Source of the DNA: Shinella zoogloeoides
GTDB taxonomy: Bacteria > Pseudomonadota > Alphaproteobacteria > Rhizobiales > Rhizobiaceae
NCBI RefSeq assembly: GCF_022682305.1
Contig: NZ_CP093528.1
Coordinates: forward strand, 1,811,501-1,875,500
Length of the DNA: 64,000 nt
Direction of reading: 5' to 3'
Below the pieces are notes generated by a model. The model saw nothing but the letters and a program-made list of their open reading frames with translations. It did no database searches and was not told the DNA's origin. The position numbers and the translations under genes were made by a program. This document shows, piece after piece, positions 17,564 through 26,506 of this stretch. Position 1 is the first letter of the stretch, and every line of letters starts with the position of its first letter.

Positions 17564-18016
17564 ATGCCCCTCGTCTTCAAGACCCCATCGAAGGACAAGG
17601 CCGAACTGGAAACAGGTTCGGCCTTCACCCCCCGCTTCGACGACAACGGCCTCGTGACCGCCGTGGTAACGGATGCGAAGGACGGCGAACTGCTGATGGT
17701 CGCCCATATGAACGCCGAATCCCTGGCGCTCACCATCGAAACCGGAATCGCCCACTACTGGAGCCGTTCGCGCAAGGCGCTCTGGAAGAAGGGCGAGACC
17801 TCCGGCAATCTTCAGACCGTCGTGGAACTGCGGACCGACTGCGACCAGGACGCCGTCTGGCTGAAGGTCTCCGTGGCCGGCCACGACGCCACCTGCCATA
17901 CCGGCCGGCGGTCCTGCTTCTACCGTACGGTCTCGAACGGCCCGGACGGCGCGGTGCTGACGATCACCGGCGGCGAGCCGCAATTCGATCCGGCGGCGAT
18001 CTACAGCAAAAATTAA
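17564..18016 (+). CDS. hisI: Phosphoribosyl-AMP cyclohydrolase
   Basis: A 150-residue stand-alone HisI that opens the purine ring of phosphoribosyl-AMP in histidine biosynthesis. Motifs include [12 protein letters not shown], the [23 protein letters not shown] segment (W-S-R-S-R and K-G-E-T-S-G), zinc and magnesium ligands in [14 protein letters not shown], and the zinc cysteines in [13 protein letters not shown]. There is no fused HisE domain, as usual in rhizobia. Its ATG follows the folE TAG without a gap; the ribosome site is inside folE. Pairing folE with hisI is common in this group. Confidence 0.97.
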   Translation: MPLVFKTPSKDKAELETGSAFTPRFDDNGLVTAVVTDAKDGELLMVAHMNAESLALTIETGIAHYWSRSRKALWKKGETSGNLQTVVELRTDCDQDAVWLKVSVAGHDATCHTGRRSCFYRTVSNGPDGAVLTITGGEPQFDPAAIYSKN

Positions 18017-18380
18017 GCATCCGCGCGAAAAGCGTTCCATTCCGGCACGGATTCACCAATTGGCAACCGGCCCGGGCGCCTAATCATCTCCATGGCGGCC
18101 TGTATCCCCGCCATGTGGATCAGGACATGGAACCCCATCGCTCGCATGCGTCACGAAAGGTTTCCAGCGCCACCTCCGGTGAGGCGACGGTCCTGCGGGC
18201 AAGCGCCCTTCTCCAGTTTGGACCGGACGCGGAGAACGTCCCTTCGGGGCTGAAATTCGCCTCGAAAGTTCCCCGCGTCACACAGTGCGACTATCCTGTC
18301 ATCTATCGTGTTGCTGAAGGCGCTGCGGCAGCGGAACCGTTTGCCGTACTGCGAATTCCTTCCTGTAACGGAGGTCCGGC
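18017..18380. other. Intergenic region, no gene seen
   Basis: A 364-base gap between hisI and the patatin gene. I see no credible frame. A hairpin-forming CATGGCGG / CCGCCATG pair lies near 18090-18114. The 3' end carries the AACGGAGG ribosome site of the patatin gene. Confidence 0.45.
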
Positions 18381-19343
18381 ATGCTGAACTGGAGTTTCAA
18401 TCGCAGTCTCGTAACAGCGGATGCATCGGATCCGGGCGGACCTTCCATGAATGACATGTCCCACATTCCCGCGCCGGCCGTGCCGCGCAAACCCAGGATA
18501 GCCCTGGCGCTCGGCGGCGGTGCCGCTCGGGGCTGGGCACATATCGGCGTCCTCCGGGCGCTCGAGGAAGAGGGCGTCGAGATCGGCATGATCGCGGGCA
18601 CCTCCATCGGCGCACTGGTGGGCGGCTGTTATCTCGCCGGCAAGCTGGACGAGCTGGAGGCCTTCGCCCGCTCGCTCACGATGCGCCGCATCGCCAGCCT
18701 CCTCGATTTCACCATCCGCGGCTCCGGCCTCTTCGGCGGCATGCGACTGACCAAGCGCATGCAGGAGCACCTGGAGAACCTCTCCATCGAGAACCTCGAT
18801 CGCCCCTTCGTCGCGGTGGCGACGGAAGTCAACAGCGGCCACGAGGTCTGGATCAACAGCGGGGCGCTGATCACGGCGCTGCGCGCCTCCTATGCCCTGC
18901 CCGGCATCTTCGAGCCGATCAAGTGCAACAACCGCACGCTGGTCGACGGCGCCCTCGTCAACCCGGTGCCGGTATCGGTCTGCCGCGCGCATGAGGAGCC
19001 GCTGGTCGTCGCCGTCAACCTCAACTACGACCTCTACGGCCGTTCCGCCGTGATCAAGCACAGCGCCAGCCCGCAGAAGATCGAGGAGAACCGGCAGGAA
19101 GATAGCGCCGCCCGCCTCGGCCTGACGGGCGTGATGGTGCAGTCCTTCAACATCATCCAGGACCGCATTTCCCGCGCGCGTCTTGCCGGCGATCCGCCGG
19201 ACCTGGCGCTGCATCCGAAGCTGTCGGATATCGGCCTGTCGGAATTCCACCGCGCCGGTGAATCGATCGACCGCGGCTACCTGGAGGCGAAGGCGCGGAT
19301 TTTCGAGATCAAGCGCATGCAGGACGTGGTCATGGCGCGTTGA
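18381..19343 (+). CDS. Patatin-like phospholipase family protein (RssA-like)
   Basis: A 320-residue protein with a complete patatin lipase domain: oxyanion glycine loop LGGGAARGWAHIG (residues 44-56), nucleophile Ser75 in GTSIG and the dyad Asp189 in VDGAL. It resembles bacterial RssA/YchK lipases of about 300 residues, acting on membrane phospholipid or lysolipid; the true substrate is unknown. The first 35 residues are poorly structured and internal ATGs at 18447 and 18456 are possible, but AACGGAGG fits the ATG at 18381. Confidence 0.92.
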   Translation: MLNWSFNRSLVTADASDPGGPSMNDMSHIPAPAVPRKPRIALALGGGAARGWAHIGVLRALEEEGVEIGMIAGTSIGALVGGCYLAGKLDELEAFARSLTMRRIASLLDFTIRGSGLFGGMRLTKRMQEHLENLSIENLDRPFVAVATEVNSGHEVWINSGALITALRASYALPGIFEPIKCNNRTLVDGALVNPVPVSVCRAHEEPLVVAVNLNYDLYGRSAVIKHSASPQKIEENRQEDSAARLGLTGVMVQSFNIIQDRISRARLAGDPPDLALHPKLSDIGLSEFHRAGESIDRGYLEAKARIFEIKRMQDVVMAR

Positions 19344-19369
19344 AAACCGCGTCGTAAGGAGAGATATAG

Positions 19370-19399
19370 CGGGCGGAGCGATGGGAATCGTTCCGCCCG
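19370..19399. terminator. Bidirectional hairpin
   Basis: CGGGCGGA (19370-19377) pairs with TCCGCCCG (19392-19399), and an inner CGAT/ATCG helix extends the stem. It lies between the stops of the convergent patatin and CBS genes. There is no long T tract. Confidence 0.6.
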
Positions 19400-19418
19400 A
19401 AACCGTTCCGGCGGTCGA

Positions 19419-19847
19419 TCAGCCGGAGATATAGGCCTTGATGGCGTCGGCCTCGTGCTGGATGGCTCGGATGTGGGATTTCACCACGTCGCCGATCGAG
19501 ATGATGCCGACGAGGCGCCCTTCCTTCTCCACGGGGATGTGGCGGGCGCGTAGGGTGCTCATCATTTCCATGAGTTCATCGACGGTCTGGTCTTCGTCGC
19601 AGCGATGGACATTGCCCCACATGATGGAGGAAATGGGCTTGTCCAGGCACTCGGCCCCGCTGCGGGCGATGGCGGCCACGATGTCACGCTCGGTCAGGAT
19701 GCCCGAAATACGGTCGTTGCGATCCACGATGACGATGGCGCCGATGTGATTTTCATGAAGATAGACGGCAGCCTGCCTTACGGTGAGCTGCGGGCCGCCG
19801 GTCACGACGTTGCGGCCTTTCTCGTCCAGTATCGTCCTTACATACAT
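19419..19847 (-). CDS. CBS-domain pair protein
   Basis: A 142-residue protein made almost only of two CBS motifs (a Bateman module): residues about 10-70 (LTVRQAAVYLHENHIGAIVIVD, GILTERDIVAAIA) and about 78-140 (DQTVDELMEMMSTLRARHIPV, GIISIGDVVKSHI). Such modules bind adenosyl nucleotides and regulate partner proteins; no partner is evident. ACGGGAGGTACGC precedes the ATG. Single gene. Confidence 0.93.
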   Translation of the reverse strand: MYVRTILDEKGRNVVTGGPQLTVRQAAVYLHENHIGAIVIVDRNDRISGILTERDIVAAIARSGAECLDKPISSIMWGNVHRCDEDQTVDELMEMMSTLRARHIPVEKEGRLVGIISIGDVVKSHIRAIQHEADAIKAYISG

Positions 19848-20032
19848 GCGTACCTCCCGTGTGCATCATGACGCTGAGAGGCGGGACATCCGCGCAGGGA
19901 TGCCCTGCCAGTACGTGGGCCATCCCCTTCCTCCTGAAGGATGCTGCCCGATTCCGGTCTGCATGCGCGAACCGGAACAATGTCATGGTGCGCTACGAAG
20001 GAGGCGATTGCAAGACGTCCGGCGGAGTATCG

Positions 20033-20776
20033 TTAATCGCGGCGGCCGCCCTCGCCCGTCACCACGTCGAACAGCGGGAAGAAGAGGAAGCCGAAGAGGA
20101 AGCCGCCGATATGCGCCTCCCAGGCCACAGCGCCCCCTTCGACCGGGCCGAAGAGCTGGCCCACGCCGATGAGGAAATTGGTGAGGAACCAGATGCCGGA
20201 AAAGACGAGGACCGAGCGATTGGCAAGCGCCTCGCGAATTGTGAGGCGCCGGTTGAGATGGGCGAACTGCCGGCTGACGCGCCCGCTCGGCGAGAAGACG
20301 AACCGCGCGGCCGCCCCCATGAGGCCGGACACGACACCGGAAGCGCCGACGACGAGGACCATCGTTCCCCAGTGCAGTGCCGTGTGGAAGGCGACGGCCG
20401 CCACGGCGGAAAGACACCAGAACAGGAAGAAGCGGAAAGGCCCGATGCGGCGCACGACCGGCGCACCGAAGGCGACCATCCAGAAGCCGTTGAAGATCAG
20501 GTGCTCCCAGCCGCCGTGCAGCAGCGAATAGGTGATCGGGCTCCAGAGCCAGCCGAGATCCTGATCGGCGAGCGGAACGGTGTAGCGCGCCGGAACGAAA
20601 GCGAACCGCAGGAGCACGAACTCGTCGGTATAGGGCGACAGGATATAGGTGCGTACCAGATGGATCAGCGTCAGCAGACCCAGCATGAAGACGAGGCTGC
20701 CCGGCAGGTTGAAGGCTGGTTCCCGCTTGCGGATTTCCGGCGCGCCCACCTGCGCTCCGATGTCGTCGCCACTCAT
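20033..20776 (-). CDS. Rhomboid family intramembrane serine protease
   Basis: A 247-residue polytopic membrane protein with about six transmembrane segments. Catalytic Ser146 sits in GASGVVSG and catalytic His222 in WEAHIGGFLFG; the HGGWEHLIFNGFWMVAFG loop 1/TM2 motif matches rhomboids. It presumably cleaves transmembrane substrates in the inner membrane; substrates are unknown. The ATG at 20776 was chosen because it places the first helix correctly; the frame is open upstream. A 293-base gap separates it from the divergent PAS gene. Confidence 0.92.
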   Translation of the reverse strand: MSGDDIGAQVGAPEIRKREPAFNLPGSLVFMLGLLTLIHLVRTYILSPYTDEFVLLRFAFVPARYTVPLADQDLGWLWSPITYSLLHGGWEHLIFNGFWMVAFGAPVVRRIGPFRFFLFWCLSAVAAVAFHTALHWGTMVLVVGASGVVSGLMGAAARFVFSPSGRVSRQFAHLNRRLTIREALANRSVLVFSGIWFLTNFLIGVGQLFGPVEGGAVAWEAHIGGFLFGFLFFPLFDVVTGEGGRRD

Positions 20777-21069
20777 GACCGATCCACCAAATTCATAAAA
20801 CAGAATCGCGCTTATACAGAGAAAAGAAAGGCCGTGCAGCTTTCGCTGACGGCCGATGCCCCCAATCCCCGGGGCGGAAGTCGATGTGCAGTAAACCATT
20901 CCCTCGCGGAGGGATGAGTGGATACTTCCCCAAGCCGCCCCCAGGCGCAATCGAAACCAATCGTTAACCTTAATATCGCGGTGGCACGAAACTCGCTCCG
21001 TCTTGGTCAGCAGCACCGTTCGCCGCCCCGGGCGTGCCGTAACGGAACAGACAGGACAGGAAGACGACC

Positions 21070-21705
21070 ATGCAGACGAAGGCCGCGACGGCGCTTTACG
21101 ATTATTGGACACGCCAGCGCGGCGAGCGCGCTGTCCCGCTGCGCAGCGCCATCGAACCGGCGGATATCGCGGCGATCCTGCCGGATGTCTTCATTCTGGA
21201 GGGCGGCCAGCCGCAGCCTCCCTGCTTCCGGCTTGCCGGCACGCGCCTGTGCGCGCAGTTCGGCCGGGAGCTTAAGGGGCTGGATTTCGCGGCACTTTTC
21301 GCCCCCGACCAGCGCGGCCGGATCGCGAAGGTCGCAGACAACGTCATGACGCAGGCCATGCCCGCGGTCCTGCGGGTGCAGCTCGTGGACGGCGCGCTGG
21401 ACACGACCGAGGCGGAAATCGCGCTGCTGCCGCTCGCGACGACGGCCCGGACGGCGGACCGCATCATCGGCGCCTTCGCTCCCCTGCCCGGCCAGCGCCA
21501 GCCGCTTTCGGCCTTCCGCTATGCCACGCTCGGATCCCTGTCCGTCATCGACCCGGCCCGCATGCACGACCTTGCCGGCAACCGCCCCGCAATCCCTGTG
21601 CCGACTTCCGTCATGGCCATGCGGCCGGCCGGTTTCGGCCAGAAGGTCAGCCAGGTCATGCACCTGCGCATCTTCGAGGGCGGCCGGCGGCCCGAGGAAA
21701 CGTAA
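21070..21705 (+). CDS. PAS-type (PAS_5) domain protein
   Basis: A 211-residue protein whose residues about 5-150 fit the PAS_5 family common in rhizobia: LYDYWTRQRGERAVPLRSAIEP, then DIAAILPDVFILE and FRLAGTRLCAQFGRELKG. There is no output domain. CAGGAAGACGACC precedes the ATG. These proteins are usually annotated as PAS-domain hypothetical proteins; ligand and partner are unknown. A PilZ protein follows on the same strand after about 125 bases, hinting at a c-di-GMP-related neighbourhood. Confidence 0.8.
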   Translation: MQTKAATALYDYWTRQRGERAVPLRSAIEPADIAAILPDVFILEGGQPQPPCFRLAGTRLCAQFGRELKGLDFAALFAPDQRGRIAKVADNVMTQAMPAVLRVQLVDGALDTTEAEIALLPLATTARTADRIIGAFAPLPGQRQPLSAFRYATLGSLSVIDPARMHDLAGNRPAIPVPTSVMAMRPAGFGQKVSQVMHLRIFEGGRRPEET

Positions 21706-21830
21706 GGGCACAGCCAGGACAAACCGCGCGAATGCCGGCCCGTGGCGATATTTCCAGTTGCGGCAAACCTTCTGTTAACCTCGAAAGGTTAAAGCTTGGA
21801 AACAGTTTGGATGATCAGGCTCGCGTGTTC

Positions 21831-22439
21831 ATGTATTCCTTTCAGCAAGCAACGCCCGCCCGGAAACCCCAGCCCGACCAGCGCAGCTTCCAGCGCGTCG
21901 CGGTGAATCTTTCCGGCCGCCTGATGCTCGCCAGCCACGACGAATACGACTGCACCGTCATCGACATGTCGCCGGGCGACGCCAGCTTCGTCTGCACCGC
22001 GCGCCCCCGCATGGGCGAGCGCATCATCGCCTATGTCGACCACCTCGGCCGCATCGAGGGCACCGTCGCCCTTCTCGGCGACCAGGGCTTCGCCATCCAG
22101 CTCAACGCCACGGACCGCAAGCGGGAAAAGCTCGCCGCCCAGCTCACCTGGATCGCCAACAAGCACGAGCTCGGCCTGCCGGAAGACCGCCGCCACGACC
22201 GCCTCACCCCGCGCAACACGCGGACCGACCTGACGCTCGACGACGGGCGGCGCTACCCCTGCCGCATCATCGACCTCTCGCTTTCCGGCGCCGCGGTGGA
22301 TATCGACGTGCGCCCGGCGCTCGGCACCCCGGTGCAGCTCGGCAGCATGAAAGGCAAGGTCGTGCGCCACTTCCAGGAAGGCGTCGCCATCGAATTCTCC
22401 TCCGTCCAATCCCGCGAGGCGCTAACCTCGTTCCTGTAG
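21831..22439 (+). CDS. Tandem PilZ domain protein
   Basis: A 202-residue protein with two PilZ-like modules. The first (residues about 15-95) has FQRVAVNLSGRLML and VIDMSPGDASF; the second (about 115-200) has the canonical EDRRHDRLTPR RxxxR-type motif and IDLSLSGAAVDID (D-x-S-x-x-G). PilZ domains bind cyclic di-GMP; the second module looks binding-competent while the first lacks a clear RxxxR. The start at 21831 (MYSFQ) is a judgement; a GTG at 21825 and an ATG at 21732 are in frame and no strong ribosome site decides. Confidence 0.85.
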   Translation: MYSFQQATPARKPQPDQRSFQRVAVNLSGRLMLASHDEYDCTVIDMSPGDASFVCTARPRMGERIIAYVDHLGRIEGTVALLGDQGFAIQLNATDRKREKLAAQLTWIANKHELGLPEDRRHDRLTPRNTRTDLTLDDGRRYPCRIIDLSLSGAAVDIDVRPALGTPVQLGSMKGKVVRHFQEGVAIEFSSVQSREALTSFL

Positions 22440-22473
22440 CGTTTCAGGACGATCGACAGCCGTAACCGTTTCG

Positions 22474-22495
22474 AAAAGGCCCCACGGGGCCTTTT
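22474..22495 (+). terminator. Rho-independent terminator after the PilZ gene
   Basis: AAAAGGCCCC (22474-22483) and GGGGCCTTTT (22486-22495) form a perfect stem ending in a T run, 35 bases after the PilZ stop codon. It would also work weakly on the other strand. Confidence 0.85.
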
Positions 22496-22908
22496 GCTGT
22501 TTCAGGCCGGCCTCAAAAGAATCAAAAAAATCTGCGCCCGCCAAATCGATCCCCGACCGTCCTGCACGCTCGCGAGACAAGCACGATCTCCACCAAGCAT
22601 TGCGGCAGCCGACGCTACGCCGCGAAACAGGCGCCGCAGTAAGCGACAGAACGACCGAGACCACGCCATTTTTCCGCAGAAAATCCCCGTAAAATCAAAT
22701 ATATGGCATGAAATCGCCAACCTATCCGGCGCAGGTATTTCATTCAATTTTTAATCAAAAGCGATTCAAATACAGATAAAATCAATTTCGAATTTTATTC
22801 TTATTTTGTACTTATGCGATCTTGATTTGAACTAAGTTATACTTCGGCTTTTCGCGTAGGATCAAAACATACGTGTCATTGTGACCTCATCAAACGGGGA
22901 CAAACACA
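22496..22908. other. AT-rich intergenic region upstream of the BTLCP gene
   Basis: About 410 bases without a credible gene. The stretch 22660-22860 is markedly AT-rich for this genome (many TTTAA and ATAAAAT runs) and probably holds the promoter region of the 22909 gene and possibly regulator sites; I see no clear operator palindrome. Confidence 0.45.
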
Positions 22909-23508
22909 ATGACAAAAACGATCAAGACAGGGACGCTTGCCTTCCTCTTCTCTCTTGTCGCAGCGCAGGCCGCCATGGCGCTGCCGGCGAACACGCCGCT
23001 GGCCGGCGCGACCAACCAGCCCATCGGCCATTACGAATTCTGCAAGCAGTACAGCGACGAATGCGGCCCCAACGGCAAGGACGACGGCCCGCTCAAGCTG
23101 ACGCAGGAAAACTGGCAGACCATCCTCAACGTCAACTACGCCGCCAACACCGACTACGTGCCGATGACCGACATGGAAATCTACGGCACGGAGGAAAAGT
23201 GGACCTACCCGGACGGCGCGGCGGACTGCGAGGACTACGTCCTCATCAAGCGCAAGCACCTGATGGAAGCCGGCATTTCTCCGTCCAACCTGCTGATCAC
23301 CGTCGTGCTGCAACCCAACGGCGAAGGCCATGCCGTGCTCACCGTGCGCACCGATCGCGGCGACTTCGTGCTCGACAACATGCGCAACAAGGTCCTGCTC
23401 TGGTCTGAAACCGAATACCGCTTCCTCAAGCGCCAGTCCTCGGCCAATTCCGGCAAGTGGGTGAAGCTGCAGGACGGCCGCGCCGAAGCTGTCGGTAGCG
23501 TCAAGTAA
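22909..23508 (+). CDS. Secreted bacterial transglutaminase-like cysteine proteinase (BTLCP)
   Basis: A 199-residue protein with a signal peptide (residues 1-24, FLFSLVAAQAAMA-LP). The BTLCP catalytic triad is visible as Cys107 in AADCEDYV, His141 in GEGHAVL and Asp156 in FVLDNMRN. Known relatives include LapG-type periplasmic proteases, but stand-alone rhizobial members like this are of unknown substrate and no LapD is nearby. The nearby PilZ gene is only circumstantial support for a c-di-GMP link. Single-gene unit after an AT-rich upstream region. Confidence 0.9.
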   Translation: MTKTIKTGTLAFLFSLVAAQAAMALPANTPLAGATNQPIGHYEFCKQYSDECGPNGKDDGPLKLTQENWQTILNVNYAANTDYVPMTDMEIYGTEEKWTYPDGAADCEDYVLIKRKHLMEAGISPSNLLITVVLQPNGEGHAVLTVRTDRGDFVLDNMRNKVLLWSETEYRFLKRQSSANSGKWVKLQDGRAEAVGSVK

Positions 23509-23518
23509 TCCACGACTT

Positions 23519-23538
23519 GCCCGGCGACACCGCCGGGC
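23519..23538 (+). terminator. Hairpin after the BTLCP gene
   Basis: GCCCGGCG (23519-23526) pairs perfectly with CGCCGGGC (23531-23538) with an ACAC loop, 11 bases after the stop codon. No T tract follows, so it may act as a 3' stabiliser rather than a terminator. Confidence 0.5.
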
Positions 23539-23727
23539 ACGAAAAAGGGCCCGGTCAGTCCCCCAATCCCCGTCCCCGACCAAGGCCCTGCGGCCGGTTC
23601 TCCTGTCCCGGAACCGGCCGCTTTCTTTTCCGCCCCCTCGCCCGGCCGCATCTCAACCAAAAATTAACCCTGTTCGCAGACGCTCCTGAAAAATCCCCAC
23701 ACGGACGGGAATCGGCGCGAGGCGAGA

Positions 23728-24489
23728 ATGGCTGCGGTAACGACCGGCAACGAAGAACATGCCCCGCTCATCTCCAACCGCTTCCTCACGCGCCTGACCG
23801 TCGGCGTCGCGATGCTCGCGGGCCTGACGGTGGCGATCAGCGTCGGCGGCCGCATGCTCGGCGAACGCATCGCCCTTGCCGGGCACACCGAGAGCACGGC
23901 GGCGATCGACATCGTCATCGGACAGGACCAGATCCGCCTGCCGGCCAACACGATCCGCTTCGAGGAAGAGCGCCACACCGGCCGCGCCGAGCGCGTCGAT
24001 CTCTATCTGACCTGGCCTGAAATGAACGGCTACTCCAACGGCGAGCGCGCGCGCTTCAATGATGCGAACCATCCCGAGAGCCTGATTTTCCTCAATCTTT
24101 CACAGAGCACCATGTCGCGGGACATGTCCGGCCGGCTGGAGCCGATCTACAGCCATCTCTTCGACGACCGCCCCGAACCGGGGCCTGCCGGCCTCACCCG
24201 CCAGCCGCTGAAGGAAAATTCCGGCTATGGCGGCGAGGTTTTCTTCACCGGCATCCTGCCCGACGGCTCCGACTATGCGGTGCGCTGCATGATCCCGGCC
24301 GACGATGCGCAGTCGACGAGCGCCGATTGCCAGCGCGATATCCACATCGGCCGCGATCTTTCCGTGCTCTACCGTTTTTCGAGCAGACTTTTGCCGCAGT
24401 GGCAGGCCATGGAGGCGCGCGTTCGCGACTATCTCGGCCGGTCCCTGGTCGAAAACGGCCGCGCAGCTTCCGCCATCCGCTCCCGATAA
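23728..24489 (+). CDS. Bitopic membrane hypothetical protein
   Basis: A 253-residue product with one transmembrane segment at residues about 22-42 (LTVGVAMLAGLTVAISVGGRM) and a large likely periplasmic domain with two cysteines (RCMIPADDAQSTSADCQ) that may form a disulfide. No recognised domain. GGCGAGA lies before the ATG. It is 105 bases upstream of the D,D-carboxypeptidase gene on the same strand, so a cell-envelope role is possible but unproven. Confidence 0.75.
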   Translation: MAAVTTGNEEHAPLISNRFLTRLTVGVAMLAGLTVAISVGGRMLGERIALAGHTESTAAIDIVIGQDQIRLPANTIRFEEERHTGRAERVDLYLTWPEMNGYSNGERARFNDANHPESLIFLNLSQSTMSRDMSGRLEPIYSHLFDDRPEPGPAGLTRQPLKENSGYGGEVFFTGILPDGSDYAVRCMIPADDAQSTSADCQRDIHIGRDLSVLYRFSSRLLPQWQAMEARVRDYLGRSLVENGRAASAIRSR

Positions 24490-24594
24490 AACAGCACCAA
24501 TCTCAGAAACCAATGATTCATCATAAACCGATTGGTAACGCTGTGCCGCTACTGTGCCCGAAACGGTCGCTCCGGCAGACGCCGCCCGAACGAC

Positions 24595-26067
24595 ATGTGC
24601 AATCCGAGACTGAAGAGTAACGTAGTGTCCCGTTCCGCAATCCTCGATTTCCTCCCCCGCTCCTGTAAGGCTATTGCCAATGCGGCGAAAGGTCTGGCGA
24701 TGATCGGGATGGTCGCCACCGTCGCCTTCGCCGCCCCGGCGGCCGCCGCGCCGAAATATTCCGGCATCGTCATCGACGCCAAGACGGGCAAGGTGCTTTA
24801 CAGCGAAGACGCCGACGAACTGCGCTATCCGGCTTCACTCACCAAGATGATGACGCTGTACCTGACCTTCGAGGCGCTCGAAGCCGGCAAGATCAGCCTC
24901 AATTCCCGTGTGCCCTTCTCCAGGAACGCCTCGAGCGAGCCGCCGACCAAGCTTGGCGTGCGCCCCGGCAATTCCATCACGGTGGAACAGGCCATCCTCG
25001 GCCTCATCACCCGCTCGGCGAACGACGCCTCCACGGCGCTCGCCGAATTCCTCGGCGGCTCGGAAGAACGCTTCGCCCGCCTGATGACGCAGAAGGCCCG
25101 CGCGCTCGGCATGACGCGCACCGTCTATCGCAACGCCAACGGCCTGCCCAACACGGCGCAGGTGACGACGGCGCGCGACCAGGCCCGCCTCGGCATCGCG
25201 CTGCGCCAGCATTTCCCGCAGTACTATTCCTTCTTCTCCACCCGCAGCTTCCGCTTCGGCAAGCAGGTCATCAACGGTCATAACCGCCTGCTCGGCAGCG
25301 TGCGCGGCGTCGATGGCATCAAGACCGGCTATACCCGCGCCTCGGGCTACAACCTCGTGACCTCGGCCATGGCCGATGGCCGAAGCGTCGTCGGTGTCGT
25401 CATGGGCGGCCGTTCGGGCGGCGCCCGCGACCAGCAGATGCGCAAGCTGATCGCCGCCTACATGCCGAAGGCTTCGCGCCGTGGCGGCGGCGACCTGATC
25501 GCCCAGACCGAGGATGCCCCGACGCTGACGGCGGATGTCGCAACGACGGCCGTCACCGCCTCCGCAGCTTCGATCAAGGGAAGCCTCGACCTGCCGGAAA
25601 ACGGCCCGGTCCCGGCCGGCCGCTACAATGAAGGTCGCATCGAAACGGCCTATGCCACCACCGAAAGCAGCTCGGAAGTCGTCGGCAAGCGCGCGCTCGC
25701 CGCCACCCTCAAGGTCCAGCGCGCCGCCGTCGTTCCGCAGGAAGACCTGACGGGTGAGGTCGACACCACCAACAGCATCGTCGACAACCTGACCACCTCT
25801 GCCGTTTCCGAAGCCACGCCCTCGGGCTGGGTGATCCAGATCGGCGCGACGCCGGACCGGGACCAGGCCAACAAGCTGCTCGAAAAGGCGCAGAACCAGG
25901 GCGGCAAGTCGCTCTCCAGCGCCAAACCCTTCACCGTGGCGGTCAATAGCGGCAGCGAACAGCTCTTCCGCGCCCGTTTCGGCGGCTTCGACAACCAGGA
26001 TCGCGCGGCGGCCGCCTGCAAGGTGCTGAAGCGCAAGGGCTTCGCCTGCTGGGCCAGCCAGCAGTAA
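24595..26067 (+). CDS. D-alanyl-D-alanine carboxypeptidase with C-terminal SPOR domain
   Basis: A secreted low-molecular-weight penicillin-binding protein (peptidase S11, 490 residues from this start). Active-site motifs: SLTK (Ser81, Lys84), SAN in ITRSANDAS, and KTG in GIKTGYT. The C-terminal 80 residues (GWVIQIGATPDRDQANKLL ... FRARFGGFDNQDRAAAACK) form a SPOR peptidoglycan-binding domain that targets septal glycan. A signal/anchor segment lies at residues about 33-52. The start is uncertain: ATG 24595 has no clear ribosome site, while a GTG at 24625 follows GAAGAG. Confidence 0.92.
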   Translation: MCNPRLKSNVVSRSAILDFLPRSCKAIANAAKGLAMIGMVATVAFAAPAAAAPKYSGIVIDAKTGKVLYSEDADELRYPASLTKMMTLYLTFEALEAGKISLNSRVPFSRNASSEPPTKLGVRPGNSITVEQAILGLITRSANDASTALAEFLGGSEERFARLMTQKARALGMTRTVYRNANGLPNTAQVTTARDQARLGIALRQHFPQYYSFFSTRSFRFGKQVINGHNRLLGSVRGVDGIKTGYTRASGYNLVTSAMADGRSVVGVVMGGRSGGARDQQMRKLIAAYMPKASRRGGGDLIAQTEDAPTLTADVATTAVTASAASIKGSLDLPENGPVPAGRYNEGRIETAYATTESSSEVVGKRALAATLKVQRAAVVPQEDLTGEVDTTNSIVDNLTTSAVSEATPSGWVIQIGATPDRDQANKLLEKAQNQGGKSLSSAKPFTVAVNSGSEQLFRARFGGFDNQDRAAAACKVLKRKGFACWASQQ

Positions 26068-26136
26068 GAACACCGGACCGCGCCGTCAGCGGCGCGTCCC
26101 GAACTACCGCCTTGCACCCGCAACGGCCACCGGTGA

Positions 26137-26217
26137 GGTATTGCGTACCGGAGGTCGCGGGGGAAGGCCGGCAAGCCCTTCAAAAGGCTCTGCCATCCTC
26201 GATTGGGTATTGCGTAC
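26137..26217 (+). repeat. Pair of 12-bp direct repeats upstream of a small gene
   Basis: GGTATTGCGTAC occurs at 26137-26148 and again at 26206-26217, 69 bases apart, immediately upstream of the ATG at 26228. Repeated short sites before a gene suggest a regulator binding in tandem, or a small duplication; no protein can be named. Confidence 0.6.
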
Positions 26218-26227
26218 GAGGCAGATC

Positions 26228-26500
26228 ATGGCGATGAACGAGAACATGTTCGATGTCCCCCCCGCAGCGCGCGACGAAAAGCGCAAGTCGCTGAAGGGCA
26301 CGCTCCATCCGCTGCACGAGGCGGCGATGCGGATCGCGGATATCGGGCTTGGCCGTTCGCGCAACAGGACGAAGGATCTCGTTGGCATGCTGCTGGCGCA
26401 TGGGGCACGCGCCTGGCGCTCCGGCCAGCCCGCCGCCGGCATCCACCTGCATGTCGGCGCCAGCGAGCGCCGTTATCCGGTTCGCCTGCGTCTTCGCTAG
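26228..26500 (+). CDS. Small basic hypothetical protein
   Basis: A 90-residue protein (MAMNENMFDVPPAARDEKRK...) with a central helical segment (LHEAAMRIADIGLGRSRNRTKDLVGML) and an Arg-rich C-terminus. GAGGCAGATC precedes the ATG. Composition is that of a real cytosolic protein, but I recognise no family. It converges with the DUF1489 gene, 6 bases away. Confidence 0.65.
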   Translation: MAMNENMFDVPPAARDEKRKSLKGTLHPLHEAAMRIADIGLGRSRNRTKDLVGMLLAHGARAWRSGQPAAGIHLHVGASERRYPVRLRLR

Positions 26501-26506
26501 AAGTCT

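Noticed and set aside
22494..22754. 86-codon plus-strand frame after the PilZ terminator
   Set aside because: Basic, unstructured translation starting inside the terminator; no ribosome site.
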